The position numbers were made by a program, and so were the translations under genes. Under the pieces are notes generated by a model. That model had not been told where the DNA came from. It did not search any database and saw only the letters and a program-made list of their open reading frames with translations. Positions 17,680 to 26,662 of a DNA stretch of 64,000 nt are shown piece by piece. Within the stretch, counting starts at the first letter, position 1. The number at the start of each line of letters is the position of its first letter. This DNA comes from Colwellia sp. PAMC 20917 (GTDB taxonomy: Bacteria > Pseudomonadota > Gammaproteobacteria > Enterobacterales > Alteromonadaceae), in contig NZ_CP014944.1 in the NCBI RefSeq assembly GCF_001767295.1, positions 4,464,001-4,528,000 on the forward strand. The letters are read 5' to 3'.

Positions 17680-18048
17680 ATGAGTCAAATAACTTCACAT
17701 ATATTAGACACCAGTCGCGGTAAACCTGCCGCTGGTATCACTATTTCTCTCTTTGAACTTAAGGGTTCAAATGATGGCGACAGTAATATCCAAGCACAGT
17801 GGTCACTTTTGGCACAAGGCCAAACAAACAGTGATGGGCGAGTGCCGGCCTTACTTGATAAAGAGCGAATATTACCTGCGGGGAGTTATCGCGTTCATTT
17901 TGCGGTCAGTGATTATTTTAACGCGCTGAATGAGCAAGCCTTTTATCCCTACGTTGATATTGTTTTTGATATCAGTGGTGATGGTGAACACTATCATATT
18001 CCATTATTATTGACCGCTTTTGGTTACTCAACTTATCGTGGCAGCTAA
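17680..18048 (+). CDS. uraH: 5-hydroxyisourate hydrolase (transthyretin-like)
   Basis: 122 residues with the transthyretin fold: SQITSHILDTSRGKPAAGI at the start, with the catalytic His, then DGRVPALL and FYPYVDIVF. The tail YRGS is the hallmark that separates the enzyme from true transthyretin. It hydrolyses 5-hydroxyisourate to OHCU, the UraD substrate. An insertion of several residues (GSNDGDSNIQ) follows the second strand. It sits four bases after uraD and one base before the allA start. Confidence 0.94.
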   Translation: MSQITSHILDTSRGKPAAGITISLFELKGSNDGDSNIQAQWSLLAQGQTNSDGRVPALLDKERILPAGSYRVHFAVSDYFNALNEQAFYPYVDIVFDISGDGEHYHIPLLLTAFGYSTYRGS

Positions 18049-18049
18049 G

Positions 18050-18583
18050 ATGATTTTACATGCAAAACCACTTAGCCAAAAAGCGTTTCAAGCTTTTGGT
18101 GATGTGATTGAAGTTAATGATCAAGTAGAAAAAATATCAATAAATTATGGGCTTACACAAAGGTATCATGCATTAGCGACGCTAGATGTTAGTGAGGAAG
18201 CAGGGCAAGGTATTATCAGTGTTTTTCGCTCGTCACCCAAAGAATGCTGTCAGATCAACGCCGGTATAGGTCAAATAACCATTGACTGTATGGAACGTCA
18301 TCCTTTATCAAGCCAGGCTTTTTATCCTTTGTCTGCTAACGCTTATTTGGTAGTTGTTGGACCTGCGGGTGAATTTGATGCGACTAAATTAGCCGTCTTT
18401 CTTGCAACAGGCAACCAAGGTGTTAATTACCACAAAGGTACTTGGCATCATTATAGTTTAGCTTTAAGTGACACCGCTGATTTCTTAGTTGTTGACCGAA
18501 AAGGTGTTGGCAAAAACTGCGATGAAATCGCTTTAGAAAATAAAATTACTATACATTTCAATTTAGATAACCGGAGCGATTAA
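18050..18583 (+). CDS. allA: Ureidoglycolate lyase
   Basis: About 177 residues of the AllA cupin-like fold: PLSQKAFQAFGDVIE at the start, FRSSPKECCQINAG, MERHPLSSQAFYPLS, YLVVVGPAGEFD, and the cupin-like GVNYHKGTWHHYSLAL with metal-site histidines. It cleaves ureidoglycolate to glyoxylate and urea. The ATG at 18050 lies one base after the uraH stop; a TTG at 18020 would overlap uraH and is less likely. The enzymes that would supply ureidoglycolate (allantoinase, allantoicase or allantoate amidohydrolase) are not intact in this window. Confidence 0.9.
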   Translation: MILHAKPLSQKAFQAFGDVIEVNDQVEKISINYGLTQRYHALATLDVSEEAGQGIISVFRSSPKECCQINAGIGQITIDCMERHPLSSQAFYPLSANAYLVVVGPAGEFDATKLAVFLATGNQGVNYHKGTWHHYSLALSDTADFLVVDRKGVGKNCDEIALENKITIHFNLDNRSD

Positions 18584-18587
18584 GTCG

Positions 18588-19913
18588 ATGTCAGTAAAAG
18601 CATTTCGCGGTGAGATTTTACATTTTGTCGAAGACCCAGCCTCGACGACTTGCCAAGATAAAGAGCAAGCAGAACAGAGCAGCTACCAGTATTTTGAAGA
18701 TGGTATTTTGCTGATAGAAAATGGCAAGGTTAAACAATTGGGTACAGCTAAAGCTATGTTAGCTGATTTAGAACATTCCCTAGAGATCCAACATATTGAA
18801 AATGGCCTGATTGTCCCTGGCTTTATTGATACTCATATCCATTATCCTCAAACTGAGATGATAGGGAGTTATGGTGAACAATTATTACAATGGTTAGAAG
18901 ATTATACCTTTCCAACCGAAAAAAAGTTTGCTGATAAAGCCTACGCCAGTAAAATCAGTGAATTTTTCCTCAATCAATTGCTTGCTAACGGCACAACAAC
19001 CGCATTAGTTTTTGGCACTGTCCATGCTGAGTCAGTTAATGCCTTTTTTGAAGTGGCTTTAGCTAAAAATCTTCGCATGATTGCTGGCAAAGTGATGATG
19101 GATAGGAATGCTCCTGACTATTTACTCGACACCGCGCAAAGTAGTTATCAGCAGTCTAAGCAACTTATCAATGATTGGCATGGCAAAGGGCGTTTGCAAT
19201 ATGCTATCACCCCAAGGTTTGCGCCAACCAGCAGTGATGAACAGTTAAGCTTGGCGGGGAAACTATTAAAAGAGCACCCAGGTGTTTATATGCAAACCCA
19301 TTTGTCTGAAAATTTAAAGGAAATTGAATGGGTTAAATCGCTTAATCCCGATTGTGAAAACTATTTAGATGTTTATAAAAAGCATCAATTACTTGGCAGT
19401 CGTAGTGTTTTTGCTCATGGTATACATTTATGTGATGCTGAATATAGCGACTTATCTCAATCTAATTCAGCCTTGTCATTTTGTCCAAGTTCAAATCTGT
19501 TTTTAGGGAGTGGTCTGTTTAAACTTGATGTTGCCCAGCAACACAATATTAAAGTGGGTCTAGGTACAGATATAGGCGCAGGAACCAGTTTTTCACTATT
19601 AGAAACCTTAAAAGATGCCTATAAAACGCAGCAGTTAAGAGGCAAAAAATTAGATTCATTACAATCTTTCTATTTGGCAACTTTAGGTGGCGCAAGGGCG
19701 CTAGACTTAGAAGGTACAGTAGGTAATTTTCAAGTGGGTTGTGAGGCTGACTTTATAGTCTTAGATTATCATGCAACACCATTAATGAAATTACGGCTAG
19801 AGCAGTGCAAATCATTGGCAGAGAAACTTTTTTCTTTCACTATATTAGGGGATGACCGTGCGGTTAAAGCCACTTATATACAAGGTGAATTAGCTGAGGT
19901 TAATTGCGAGTAG
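18588..19913 (+). CDS. guaD: Guanine deaminase
   Basis: 441 residues of the amidohydrolase superfamily. The zinc site begins with PGFIDTHIHYPQTEMIGSYG (about residues 75-95). Further ligands and substrate residues are in QTHLSEN, FAHGIHLCD, SFCPSSNLFLGSG and LGTDIGAGTSFS. LQWLEDYTFPTEKKF is specific to guanine deaminases. It hydrolyses guanine to xanthine and ammonia, feeding XdhAB. It is last in the operon, four bases after allA. No clear terminator precedes the IS remnant downstream. Confidence 0.94.
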   Translation: MSVKAFRGEILHFVEDPASTTCQDKEQAEQSSYQYFEDGILLIENGKVKQLGTAKAMLADLEHSLEIQHIENGLIVPGFIDTHIHYPQTEMIGSYGEQLLQWLEDYTFPTEKKFADKAYASKISEFFLNQLLANGTTTALVFGTVHAESVNAFFEVALAKNLRMIAGKVMMDRNAPDYLLDTAQSSYQQSKQLINDWHGKGRLQYAITPRFAPTSSDEQLSLAGKLLKEHPGVYMQTHLSENLKEIEWVKSLNPDCENYLDVYKKHQLLGSRSVFAHGIHLCDAEYSDLSQSNSALSFCPSSNLFLGSGLFKLDVAQQHNIKVGLGTDIGAGTSFSLLETLKDAYKTQQLRGKKLDSLQSFYLATLGGARALDLEGTVGNFQVGCEADFIVLDYHATPLMKLRLEQCKSLAEKLFSFTILGDDRAVKATYIQGELAEVNCE

Positions 19914-20163
19914 TGCTTTTAATAAGATAAGTAATAGCTAGAAAAAATATAGAACCTTATATTGCCGAATAGCTAAGGTTAATTTTACGTTTTTACCTTT
20001 AGTGATCGGTGTTACTCAGGTTGGCGCGTGATTCGTGTCAACCATGCTAATTAACGGTGCGACAAGACCTTTTGTTAAACAATATTTAAATAGAGAATCA
20101 ATGTCACTGCTCAACAAACAGCCTATCTGTTGTTCAGGTGATCATATTTAAGGTCATTAATGT
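19914..20163. other. Intergenic region between guaD and the IS element
   Basis: No gene-like frame, riboswitch or clear terminator was seen. The sequence is A+T-rich spacer up to the IS200/IS605 end near 20164. Confidence 0.5.
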
Positions 20164-20167
20164 GAAC

Positions 20168-20206
20168 TACCCCGCGACTTCGCTTCGCTCTGATCACGGG
20201 GCTTCT
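20168..20206 (-). ncRNA. IS605 end hairpin / putative omega-RNA 3' scaffold
   Basis: Minus-strand reading gives AGAAGCCCCG, a long loop, then CGGGGTAGTTCA, just downstream of the tnpB stop. In this family the right-end hairpin is both the transposase recognition structure and part of the guide RNA used by TnpB. RNA status is inferred from family knowledge only. Confidence 0.45.
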
Positions 20207-20225
20207 GCAATCTAGCTTTTGATAA

Positions 20226-21452
20226 CTAGGCTGCTTCTTTTTTCTCAGATCCCACACCAAACTTTGATTGCTCAAAGACTTTCATTTTAGAAGGTGATTT
20301 CTGCTGAAATTTGGGCAACGCCCTAGCTAATATCCCATTAGCTATTAACTCTTTTTCGCCTGTGTCTGCAACAGATTTAGCTGCAGCTAAATCTCTGCAC
20401 TGTACTAATCCACAGCTCTCACAGGAAAATTCTCGCACACTCAAATCGAATTTATGCTCATACTTACATCCATAGCAAATGCCGGAAGATTTCACAAACC
20501 GACCAATTTCATGGTAAACAACGCCATTTAATTCAACCTTATACCTGGTTAATTCAGTGATTATTCCCATCACATTATCATTCACCATCTGGCCATTAAA
20601 TTGCTGCATTCCTTTCACGTTTAAATCCTCAAACACGATAATATCGCTACTCTTGGCTATCGAGCATGATACTTCGTGAGCGAACGCTAGGCGTTGGCTA
20701 GAGATTTTCCCGTGAATTTTGTTTAAACGTGATTTTGTTTTGTGCCAGCGATTCGAACCTTTCTTACGACGGCTCAACTGGACTTGAATTTGTTTTAATT
20801 TCGTTGATGACTTCTTCAAAACTTTCGGGTTTTCAACGTACAGACCATTTGAGCCGACAACCGTATAGTGGCTGTTGATGTAATAGCCCACAAGTGTTGA
20901 TAGCACTTGCTTTTTACTCTTGCACTCGACTTTTTGAGTCAGTGAAACGTACCACTTCCCGTGCCTCATCTTGAAGGTTGCTGACTTGATTTTACTTTTA
21001 AGTTTACGATGAAGTGCAATTTTAACCGTACCAATTTTTGGAATAGTGATGCCGTTATTTTCCAGTCTTATATTTTCATTCGTATTGACCGAGCGGTAGC
21101 TATCATCGTGAAGTTTCTTCTGCTTAAAGCTGACCTTGAAAGTAGGAAACTTTTGAAGCCTGCCTTTATTGAATGAATTCTTTAGTGCTGTTTCAAGGTC
21201 ACGAGCCACTTGTTGTGAAGCCGCAGAGTCAAAATCTTTGAGCCATGAGAATTCATCGAACATTTTTAAATCTTTTATCAGCGATACCATTTCATTGTAA
21301 AAAAGAAATGTTTTATCGTACCGATATCGACGCATATTTTCAGATAGCAACAAGTTCCATACGCCACGGGCGTATGCTCCAAACTCAACGAGTTTGACTT
21401 CTTGTTCTGCCGTCGGCTTGAGCCGATAATTGTATCTGAGCGTCTTTTTTAT
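20226..21452 (-). CDS. tnpB: TnpB-like RuvC nuclease/accessory transposase, likely inactive
   Basis: The homologous frame runs from the IKKTLRYNYRLKPTAEQE segment near 21452 to the stop at 20226, about 408 codons, the normal TnpB length. The expected initiating ATG at 21452 reads ATA; the first usable start codon (TTG, 21353) would remove about 33 N-terminal residues. The RuvC glutamate (IIVFEDLNVKGM), the last Asp region (CRDLAAAKSVADTG) and the four-Cys zinc finger (CYGC...CESCG) are present. The first RuvC Asp, normally in a GIDxG motif, is replaced: VGYYINSHYTVV has Tyr at that position. Loss of start and catalytic Asp suggests a dying gene. Confidence 0.8.
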   Translation of the reverse strand: MKKTLRYNYRLKPTAEQEVKLVEFGAYARGVWNLLLSENMRRYRYDKTFLFYNEMVSLIKDLKMFDEFSWLKDFDSAASQQVARDLETALKNSFNKGRLQKFPTFKVSFKQKKLHDDSYRSVNTNENIRLENNGITIPKIGTVKIALHRKLKSKIKSATFKMRHGKWYVSLTQKVECKSKKQVLSTLVGYYINSHYTVVGSNGLYVENPKVLKKSSTKLKQIQVQLSRRKKGSNRWHKTKSRLNKIHGKISSQRLAFAHEVSCSIAKSSDIIVFEDLNVKGMQQFNGQMVNDNVMGIITELTRYKVELNGVVYHEIGRFVKSSGICYGCKYEHKFDLSVREFSCESCGLVQCRDLAAAKSVADTGEKELIANGILARALPKFQQKSPSKMKVFEQSKFGVGSEKKEAA

Positions 21453-21489
21453 ATACTGTATAGGCTACTGTACAAATCGAGATTGTCAA

Positions 21490-21702
21490 GTGGAATATCA
21501 AACGAATTCACATTGTAAGTACTTAATTGCTCTGCATTTAATTCTCGTGGTTAAATATCGAAAGCAACTACTTTTTGGCGATATGGGAGAGTTTGTAAAG
21601 CAGGCTGTTTTAGACATATCAGATAGTTCTGACTTTTCAGTTGAGGAGATTGAAGTAGACAAGGATCACATCCATATACTTCTTTTAATAATGAGAGGTT
21701 AA
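21490..21702 (+). pseudogene. tnpA: IS200/IS605 TnpA (Y1 HUH transposase), C-terminally truncated
   Basis: About 70 codons starting from a GTG (VEYQTNSHCKYLIALHLILV) match the N-terminal half of TnpA, including VVKYRKQLL and the HUH motif in VDKDHIHILL. The frame then ends in an unrelated tail (LIMRG, stop). The helix with the catalytic tyrosine, and the C-terminal half, are missing, so it cannot transpose. Upstream in-frame codons back to a TTG at 21430 do not look like TnpA. Confidence 0.85.
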
Positions 21703-21732
21703 CAAACTGAACCATCGGTTTTCATCCCTGTT

Positions 21733-22137
21733 TTACCTTTGATCTGCTGAAAGTATTTCGCCCACCGCTAAGCATTTACCTTGTTGCCAACTCTCTTGTA
21801 AGCGTTGTTTAAATAATACTATTTCGTCTCGTTGTGCTAATAATTTCTTAATCAAACTCTCTGCCTCAAGCAAGCGTATATCAAGTTGCTCGACTATTTT
21901 GTTGTGATCAAGTCCTTCGGTTACGCCACTGTCTGCTAAAAAATTCAAGATATCTGCCAATCTAAAACCTAGCCGCTTTGCACATTCAATCGTTGCTAAA
22001 CGCTGCACACTATCTTGAGAATAATGTCGGTAACCATTTATATTTCTTTGTATTTTAGGGAGTAATCCTTTGGCTTCATAAAACCGTATAGTAGAGGGTG
22101 GTACACCACTTATTTTTGCTAACTCACTAATTTTCAT
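21733..22137 (-). CDS. MerR family transcriptional regulator
   Basis: 134 residues. The winged-helix DNA-binding region fills the first 75 residues: MKISELAKISGVPPSTIRFYEAKGL is the classic MerR start, followed by NGYRHYSQDSVQRLATIECAKRLGFRLADI. A dimerisation coiled coil (about 80-118, LDIRLLEAESLIKKLLAQRDEI) follows. There is no cluster of cysteines at the C-terminus like the metal sensors, although one Cys occurs near the end. It is divergent from the flavin oxidoreductase gene across a MerR-type promoter (22168-22198), so it probably controls that gene and itself. Effector unknown. Confidence 0.9.
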   Translation of the reverse strand: MKISELAKISGVPPSTIRFYEAKGLLPKIQRNINGYRHYSQDSVQRLATIECAKRLGFRLADILNFLADSGVTEGLDHNKIVEQLDIRLLEAESLIKKLLAQRDEIVLFKQRLQESWQQGKCLAVGEILSADQR

Positions 22138-22167
22138 CGGGTAGTCACTTTATATGTATGTAAACTG

Positions 22168-22198
22168 TTGACATTAAAGTTAACTTTAAGCTTATACT
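22168..22198 (+). promoter_or_regulatory. MerR-type promoter with 19-bp spacer
   Basis: A TTGACA -35 (22168-22173) and TATACT -10 (22193-22198) are separated by 19 bases, the over-long spacing that MerR proteins untwist. The spacer holds a perfect 16-bp palindrome TTAAAGTTAACTTTAA (22174-22189), the likely operator of the adjacent MerR protein. It drives the flavin oxidoreductase gene. Confidence 0.85.
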
Positions 22199-22241
22199 TG
22201 TCCAAAATCCAGCTCGTTAAACTTATTAACAGGAGTTCTAC

Positions 22242-23474
22242 TTGAGACACTCTGTATTTACACCGATAACTCTTCCTAATGGCGCAATTCTGCCAAATCG
22301 TTTAGCAAAAGCCGCCATGGAAGAAAATATGGCTGTCACAGGCCATTTACCCGGCGATGATATTTTTCAACTATATAAAACATGGGCTGCGGGAGGCACG
22401 GGTCTGCTTATTACGGGTAATGTTATGGTAGACCACCGTGCAATGACCGGCCCAGGAGGTATTGCTTTAGAGGAAGATACCCCCTTAGAGCCCTTTAAAA
22501 AGTGGGCTGAAATAGCAAGCAAAAATGGCACAAAAATATGGATGCAAATAAATCATCCTGGCCGACAAGTCTATGCTGCTATGGGAGGGCAGGTGTTTTC
22601 TCCCTCAGATATTGCATTGGATATGGGGAAGCATAGTCAGTTATTTAGTAAACCAAGTCCGATGACCGAGCTTGAAATTCAAGCGTTAATTCAGCGATTT
22701 GTTATCACAGCATCACGTGCTGTTGAAGCTGGGTTTCATGGTATTGAGATCCACGCAGCCCATGGCTACCTGTTATCACAATTTTTATCGCCGCTGACCA
22801 ATAAAAGAAATGATAGCTGGGGCGGCAGCCTTGAAAATCGTGCTCGCCTCCTTTATGAAATTGTTAAGGCGGTCAAGCAAGTTATACCTAAAAATATAGC
22901 GGTAGCGGTTAAGTTAAACTCCGCAGATTTCCAACGTGGTGGTTTCGATGCACAAGATGCCTTAGTCGTGGTAAGAGAACTTGGCCATTTAAAAGTAGAT
23001 TTAGTTGAATTGTCAGGTGGTAGCTATGAAAGTCCAGCAATGCAAGGTAATACAGCTGATGGACAGCCCCTAAATAGAGAAGCTTATTTTCTTGAGTTTG
23101 CGAAAGAAATTGCCAAACACGCTCCTATGCCAATTATGACAACAGGAGGGATTGTCCGTTTAGCGATTGCACAAAAAGTAGTAGATGAAGGCGTAGATAT
23201 GGTCGGCATTGGCAGAGCGCTGGCCTTTAGTCCAAATCTTCCTCAGCGCTGGAAAACGTCACCAGACGCGGTAGCCATTTTACCTCAAGTAAAATGGCAA
23301 GATAAAACATTAGCCGCACTTGCAACGATGGCTATTACCAAACGTCAGTTACAACGTATTGGTAAAGGTAAAGCCCCTAAATTAAACTCATCACCATTAT
23401 TTTCACTGGTTTTTGACCAACTACGACTTAAAAAACTGACTAAAATCTATCGAAAAACGTATGAAAATGAATAG
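22242..23474 (+). CDS. NADH:flavin oxidoreductase, Old Yellow Enzyme family
   Basis: 410 residues. A TIM-barrel FMN enzyme with LPNGAILPNRLAKAAMEENM at the start, QINHPGRQVY, GIEIHAAHGYLLSQFLSPLTN (substrate-binding His and Tyr region), NKRNDSWGGSLENRARL, and the phosphate-binding MTTGGIVRL and VGIGRALAF stretches. It starts with TTG at 22242, supported by a strong AGGAG six bases upstream and by the homologous start; no in-frame ATG fits. Family members reduce electrophilic alkenes or nitro compounds, consistent with a MerR-controlled stress response (inference). The C-terminal extension after residue 350 is basic. Confidence 0.9.
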   Translation: MRHSVFTPITLPNGAILPNRLAKAAMEENMAVTGHLPGDDIFQLYKTWAAGGTGLLITGNVMVDHRAMTGPGGIALEEDTPLEPFKKWAEIASKNGTKIWMQINHPGRQVYAAMGGQVFSPSDIALDMGKHSQLFSKPSPMTELEIQALIQRFVITASRAVEAGFHGIEIHAAHGYLLSQFLSPLTNKRNDSWGGSLENRARLLYEIVKAVKQVIPKNIAVAVKLNSADFQRGGFDAQDALVVVRELGHLKVDLVELSGGSYESPAMQGNTADGQPLNREAYFLEFAKEIAKHAPMPIMTTGGIVRLAIAQKVVDEGVDMVGIGRALAFSPNLPQRWKTSPDAVAILPQVKWQDKTLAALATMAITKRQLQRIGKGKAPKLNSSPLFSLVFDQLRLKKLTKIYRKTYENE

Positions 23475-23663
23475 GGCATATTGATATTATTTCAATCTTG
23501 TATAAGGCGTTGTCAACAGATACTGTCGAGTAACCCCGTTGATTAGCGGTTGACTAGGACCTAAGGTCGTTAACAATAAAGCATAGTTTTACGGTTAATG
23601 GCGGTATATTCATGATCTTGCTTTTATAAATTGACGAAAATTACTCTTGTTAACGATAATCGG

Positions 23664-24275
23664 TTATGTGTTGACAATCGTTCTAAACGTAAGGTTTATT
23701 CTTGCATCTTTAATGAGTTTAGTTGGCGGTAAACGATGTAGCCAATGCTGTTGTGTTGGCCCTTTCATGACTAACAAACTGCCCGCTTTAAGGGGTAAGG
23801 TAATGACTTCTTTTGATATATTATGCTTAAAAGCAAACTTTCTTTCAGCACCAAAACTTAACGATGCAATCGCACCTTGGTCCTTTAAATCTTTTTCACC
23901 GTCGCTGTGCCAAGCCATGCCTTCTTCTCCACTATGGTAAAGGTTAAGTAGGCATGAATTATACGTTTCACCACTATGGCGCTCGACAAGTACTTTTAAT
24001 GAAAGTAAATCATCGGTAAAAGGCAACGCTGTTTTAGTAATATTTGAGTAGGTATAGCTAAAACATTCAGTAGCATGCCAAGCCACTTTTCTTTTTGTTT
24101 CAATAGTTTTACCAAAAATAACTGCTTGGTCACAACGCCAATCAATACGGTTAAGTAAGCGATTAAAGTAATAGTCGCTATCGTCTAAAGAGATAATTTC
24201 ACCAAAATAATCGACATCACCATCATACGGCAAAAGATTAATCGGCTGTTCGAATAAAGATGAGAATAGATCCAT
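23664..24275 (-). CDS. AlkB-like 2OG-Fe(II) dioxygenase (alkylated DNA/RNA repair)
   Basis: About 203 residues. The double-stranded beta-helix core shows LLNLYHSGEEGMAWHSDGEKDL with the HxD iron ligands (H and D of AWHSD), IASLSFGAERKFAFKH, and the distal His in QQHWLHRLPP. RINLTFRTI carries the 2-oxoglutarate-binding arginines. The resemblance is to the ALKBH2/3-like bacterial branch that demethylates 1-methyladenine and 3-methylcytosine. I chose the ATG at 24275 (MDLFSSLFEQPINLLPYDG); a GTG at 24317 would add a hydrophobic 14-residue leader not seen in the family. Its neighbours give no clue to regulation. Confidence 0.88.
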   Translation of the reverse strand: MDLFSSLFEQPINLLPYDGDVDYFGEIISLDDSDYYFNRLLNRIDWRCDQAVIFGKTIETKRKVAWHATECFSYTYSNITKTALPFTDDLLSLKVLVERHSGETYNSCLLNLYHSGEEGMAWHSDGEKDLKDQGAIASLSFGAERKFAFKHNISKEVITLPLKAGSLLVMKGPTQQHWLHRLPPTKLIKDARINLTFRTIVNT

Positions 24276-24708
24276 GGCAATAACACTTAAAATGAGAAGG
24301 TAAAATAGCGGTAGCACAGACAGTGGTTGATGAAAATAGGCTAAGCGTGCTTAAGTTAACACCGCCGAGCAATTATCTGAACTTCTCAAAATCATAGCAC
24401 AATAGATAATAAAACTCATCGATACTTGCGTCGCCACTTTAAAATTCAGCAATATTTACCACAATAAAACAACATTTTGTAGGGGGTTTCCCTGATTGAA
24501 GATGAAATTGGATTTAGATACTGTCTGAGCATAATAATATTCTGCAATTAAAAATGTCCTTAACGGTGAAGATAAAGACTTCGTGTGTTAAGACTAAAAT
24601 TGTTAAAAAACATCTGATTTAATGTCTTAAGTAGAACCTTTACTGCAGTAAGTAATTTTATCTAATACTCATTGTCAATTATGTAAGATAAATCTATTTT
24701 GGAAGCCC
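24276..24708. other. Intergenic region, no gene seen
   Basis: A+T-rich spacer between the divergent AlkB and AraC genes. No RNA gene, repeat or strong promoter stands out. Confidence 0.5.
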
Positions 24709-25746
24709 ATGGTCGTGGTTAAAAAACTACATTCTACAATTATCCACCCAGAGCAAAATAGCTACGATATAAAGCAGTTCGTTGACGGTAGCTGGATACG
24801 TCTTATTTATATGGCGTTGCAACAACAAAATTTACCCGCAAACAATTTATTATCGTCAGTAGGTATTAACGTCGCTTCTTTACGTGAGTTAGATTCTATT
24901 CAACGGGACGTTGTGCTTAAGCTATACGATAATATTGAACTATATTCAGGTTTAGAAGCTTTACCTGCTGCGGTGGCTGCTATTTTTCAACTGCATTTCT
25001 TACGTCATACGGGTGTCATCGTAGCAGATGCTAAATCGCTAGGTGATTTATTAGAAAAAATTATTTTTGCTAGTGAGCAAATGAATAAATTGATTGAGGT
25101 CACTTTAGTCGTTAAGGGCGATTGCAACTTATTAGTTGTTTCATCGCGGGCAGAGCTGGTTAATGTCCATAGAACGACACTAGAAATTGGATTTTGTCTG
25201 GTTTATAAAATAATTAATCAAATATTTCCTGCCCACTTAGATATTATTTCAAAGATAACGCTTGATTTAAAAAGTCAAAGAAACAGCTTTGAAAAAACAT
25301 TTGACTATCCTGTTACGTACACCGACAATGGGAAATATGTCATTGTTTTTAAAGAGAATGTTCTTGCGACCAAGAATTTATTTTCAACACACTCGATTGG
25401 TTTAGAGCCCTTCGTAGATAATAAGTTGTCTAAAACTTATATTCAATTACTCTCTGATATTGAGAATTTAATGACAGAAAATATTGCTTCAAATAATCTA
25501 AATATCGTTTTTGTAGCTGAGCAGATGAACATTAGTGTCAAGACCTTGCAACGCCGTTTGAAACGCTTTAATACTGACTTTAGTACTTTATTGAAAACAA
25601 AAAAAATCAATCATGCGCAAATACTATTAAAGCAAAATAAACTGAGTTTAATTCAAATTTCTTATCGGCTGGGTTTTAATTCGCCATCAAGTTTTTCTAG
25701 GGCATTTAAGAAATGGACAGGTGTTTCGCCATCAGATTATCAGTAA
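24709..25746 (+). CDS. AraC family transcriptional regulator
   Basis: 345 residues. The N-terminal effector/dimerisation domain (about 30-220) has the OruR-like features seen in the regulator at 2980. The two C-terminal helix-turn-helix motifs are at about 255-340: LNIVFVAEQMNISVKTLQRR and LGFNSPSSFSRAFKKWTGVSP. The ATG has GGAAG at a slightly short distance; the protein starts with a variable basic tail. No adjacent co-oriented target gene is obvious, since the next 650 bases are empty. Confidence 0.86.
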   Translation: MVVVKKLHSTIIHPEQNSYDIKQFVDGSWIRLIYMALQQQNLPANNLLSSVGINVASLRELDSIQRDVVLKLYDNIELYSGLEALPAAVAAIFQLHFLRHTGVIVADAKSLGDLLEKIIFASEQMNKLIEVTLVVKGDCNLLVVSSRAELVNVHRTTLEIGFCLVYKIINQIFPAHLDIISKITLDLKSQRNSFEKTFDYPVTYTDNGKYVIVFKENVLATKNLFSTHSIGLEPFVDNKLSKTYIQLLSDIENLMTENIASNNLNIVFVAEQMNISVKTLQRRLKRFNTDFSTLLKTKKINHAQILLKQNKLSLIQISYRLGFNSPSSFSRAFKKWTGVSPSDYQ

Positions 25747-26392
25747 ATAATTTACATCTTGGTAACTCAATAGTTGGCTATGTAACTCCCTGTCAGTTGG
25801 TATTAATTTAACGTAACTGTTCTTACTACTAGACACTTTAATCACTGTTCACTTAATAGCGGGCTTATTAAAGCTTTATAGGTCTTGATCAGCCAATAAA
25901 ATTGCATTTTTCTCATAAAATGTAGCCACCGTATTCAACTTTTATTTACATCAATAATTTTAACTTGTTTTACTGGGTTAACTCGCGACATTAAGGCGTT
26001 ATTATTACTTGGTAATCTTTATTAATGATCTAAAAAACTATATTGAAAACAGCTGACCCCATACTTATGTAGCTTAGTTGTTATAAAGATAATAATTATA
26101 AGTTAGCCACTTAGTGAGGTGTCTTTAGTTGTCTAGATAATGTCGTTACTGGTTAAGGATTATTCTAAATAAACGCTTATAGTTAGCTAAATAAACCGAG
26201 TTTAGTGAATCGTTTAATTGAAGACAAATTTATTGATCACCGTCGTTATGGTCGTTAAGGCAAATATATTTAATTCAGGTATTAAAACTACTTAAGCACA
26301 TCCAGTCGTATCCTATGATTTTATTATAGTTTTGGATATCAAATTTTTGCGACAAGGATAAGTAATATAAAGGAATATAAGGGAATATAACC
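25747..26392. other. Non-coding A+T-rich region, about 650 bases
   Basis: No supported gene, RNA or repeat was found. Close to its end, a GGAATATAA-type sequence is repeated just before the ATG of the receptor remnant at 26393. The region may be decayed sequence belonging to the same deleted locus. Confidence 0.5.
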
Positions 26393-26662
26393 ATGAGAAT
26401 ATTACTTACTGCACAAGTGCTTACACTATTATCTAGTGCTAGTGCACTGGCTAATGCAAAAAATACTAGCATCGATATTACGGGTATTAGTCTTACCAAA
26501 CTATTTAATCTTAAAATAACCTCACTATCAAAAAAAAAGCAGACTTTACATAAAGTCGCTGCCGCTGTGTATGTGCTTACTCTGAATGAAATAGATAGCC
26601 TTGGCGCGACTACCATCGCGGATGCACTAGGTTATGTTTCAGGTGTTGAGGTAGCATATTGA
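26393..26662 (+). pseudogene. TonB-dependent receptor N-terminal remnant
   Basis: 89 codons. A signal peptide (MRILLTAQVLTLLSSASALA) is followed by the opening of a receptor plug: ISLTKLFNLKITSLSKKKQT and VAAAVYVLTLNEIDSLGATT, then ADALGYVSGVEVAY and a stop. This matches the DLS..LLNLEVTSVSKK..AAAAVYVIT pattern of receptors often linked to two-component systems. The rest of the plug and the whole barrel (about 600 residues) are deleted. The following remnant starts at the stop codon (TGATG). Confidence 0.8.

Larger units (their letters stand above)
20164..21702. mobile_element. Degenerate IS200/IS605-family element
   Basis: The element has divergent tnpA (plus) and tnpB (minus) genes, the IS605 arrangement. 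The end beyond tnpB carries a subterminal hairpin: CCCCG at 20170-20174 pairs with CGGGG at 20197-20201, and, read on the minus strand, it is followed by the GTAGTTCA sequence common at the right end and guide-RNA scaffold of this family. The opposite end is lost: tnpA stops short of its catalytic Tyr and no second terminal hairpin is visible after 21702. IS200/IS605 elements move as single strands without inverted repeats or target duplication, so exact ends cannot be set. Confidence 0.82.

Noticed and set aside
26275-26616. A 113-codon minus-strand frame over the receptor remnant
   Set aside because: It overlaps the recognisable signal peptide and plug sequence on the other strand and has no family features.
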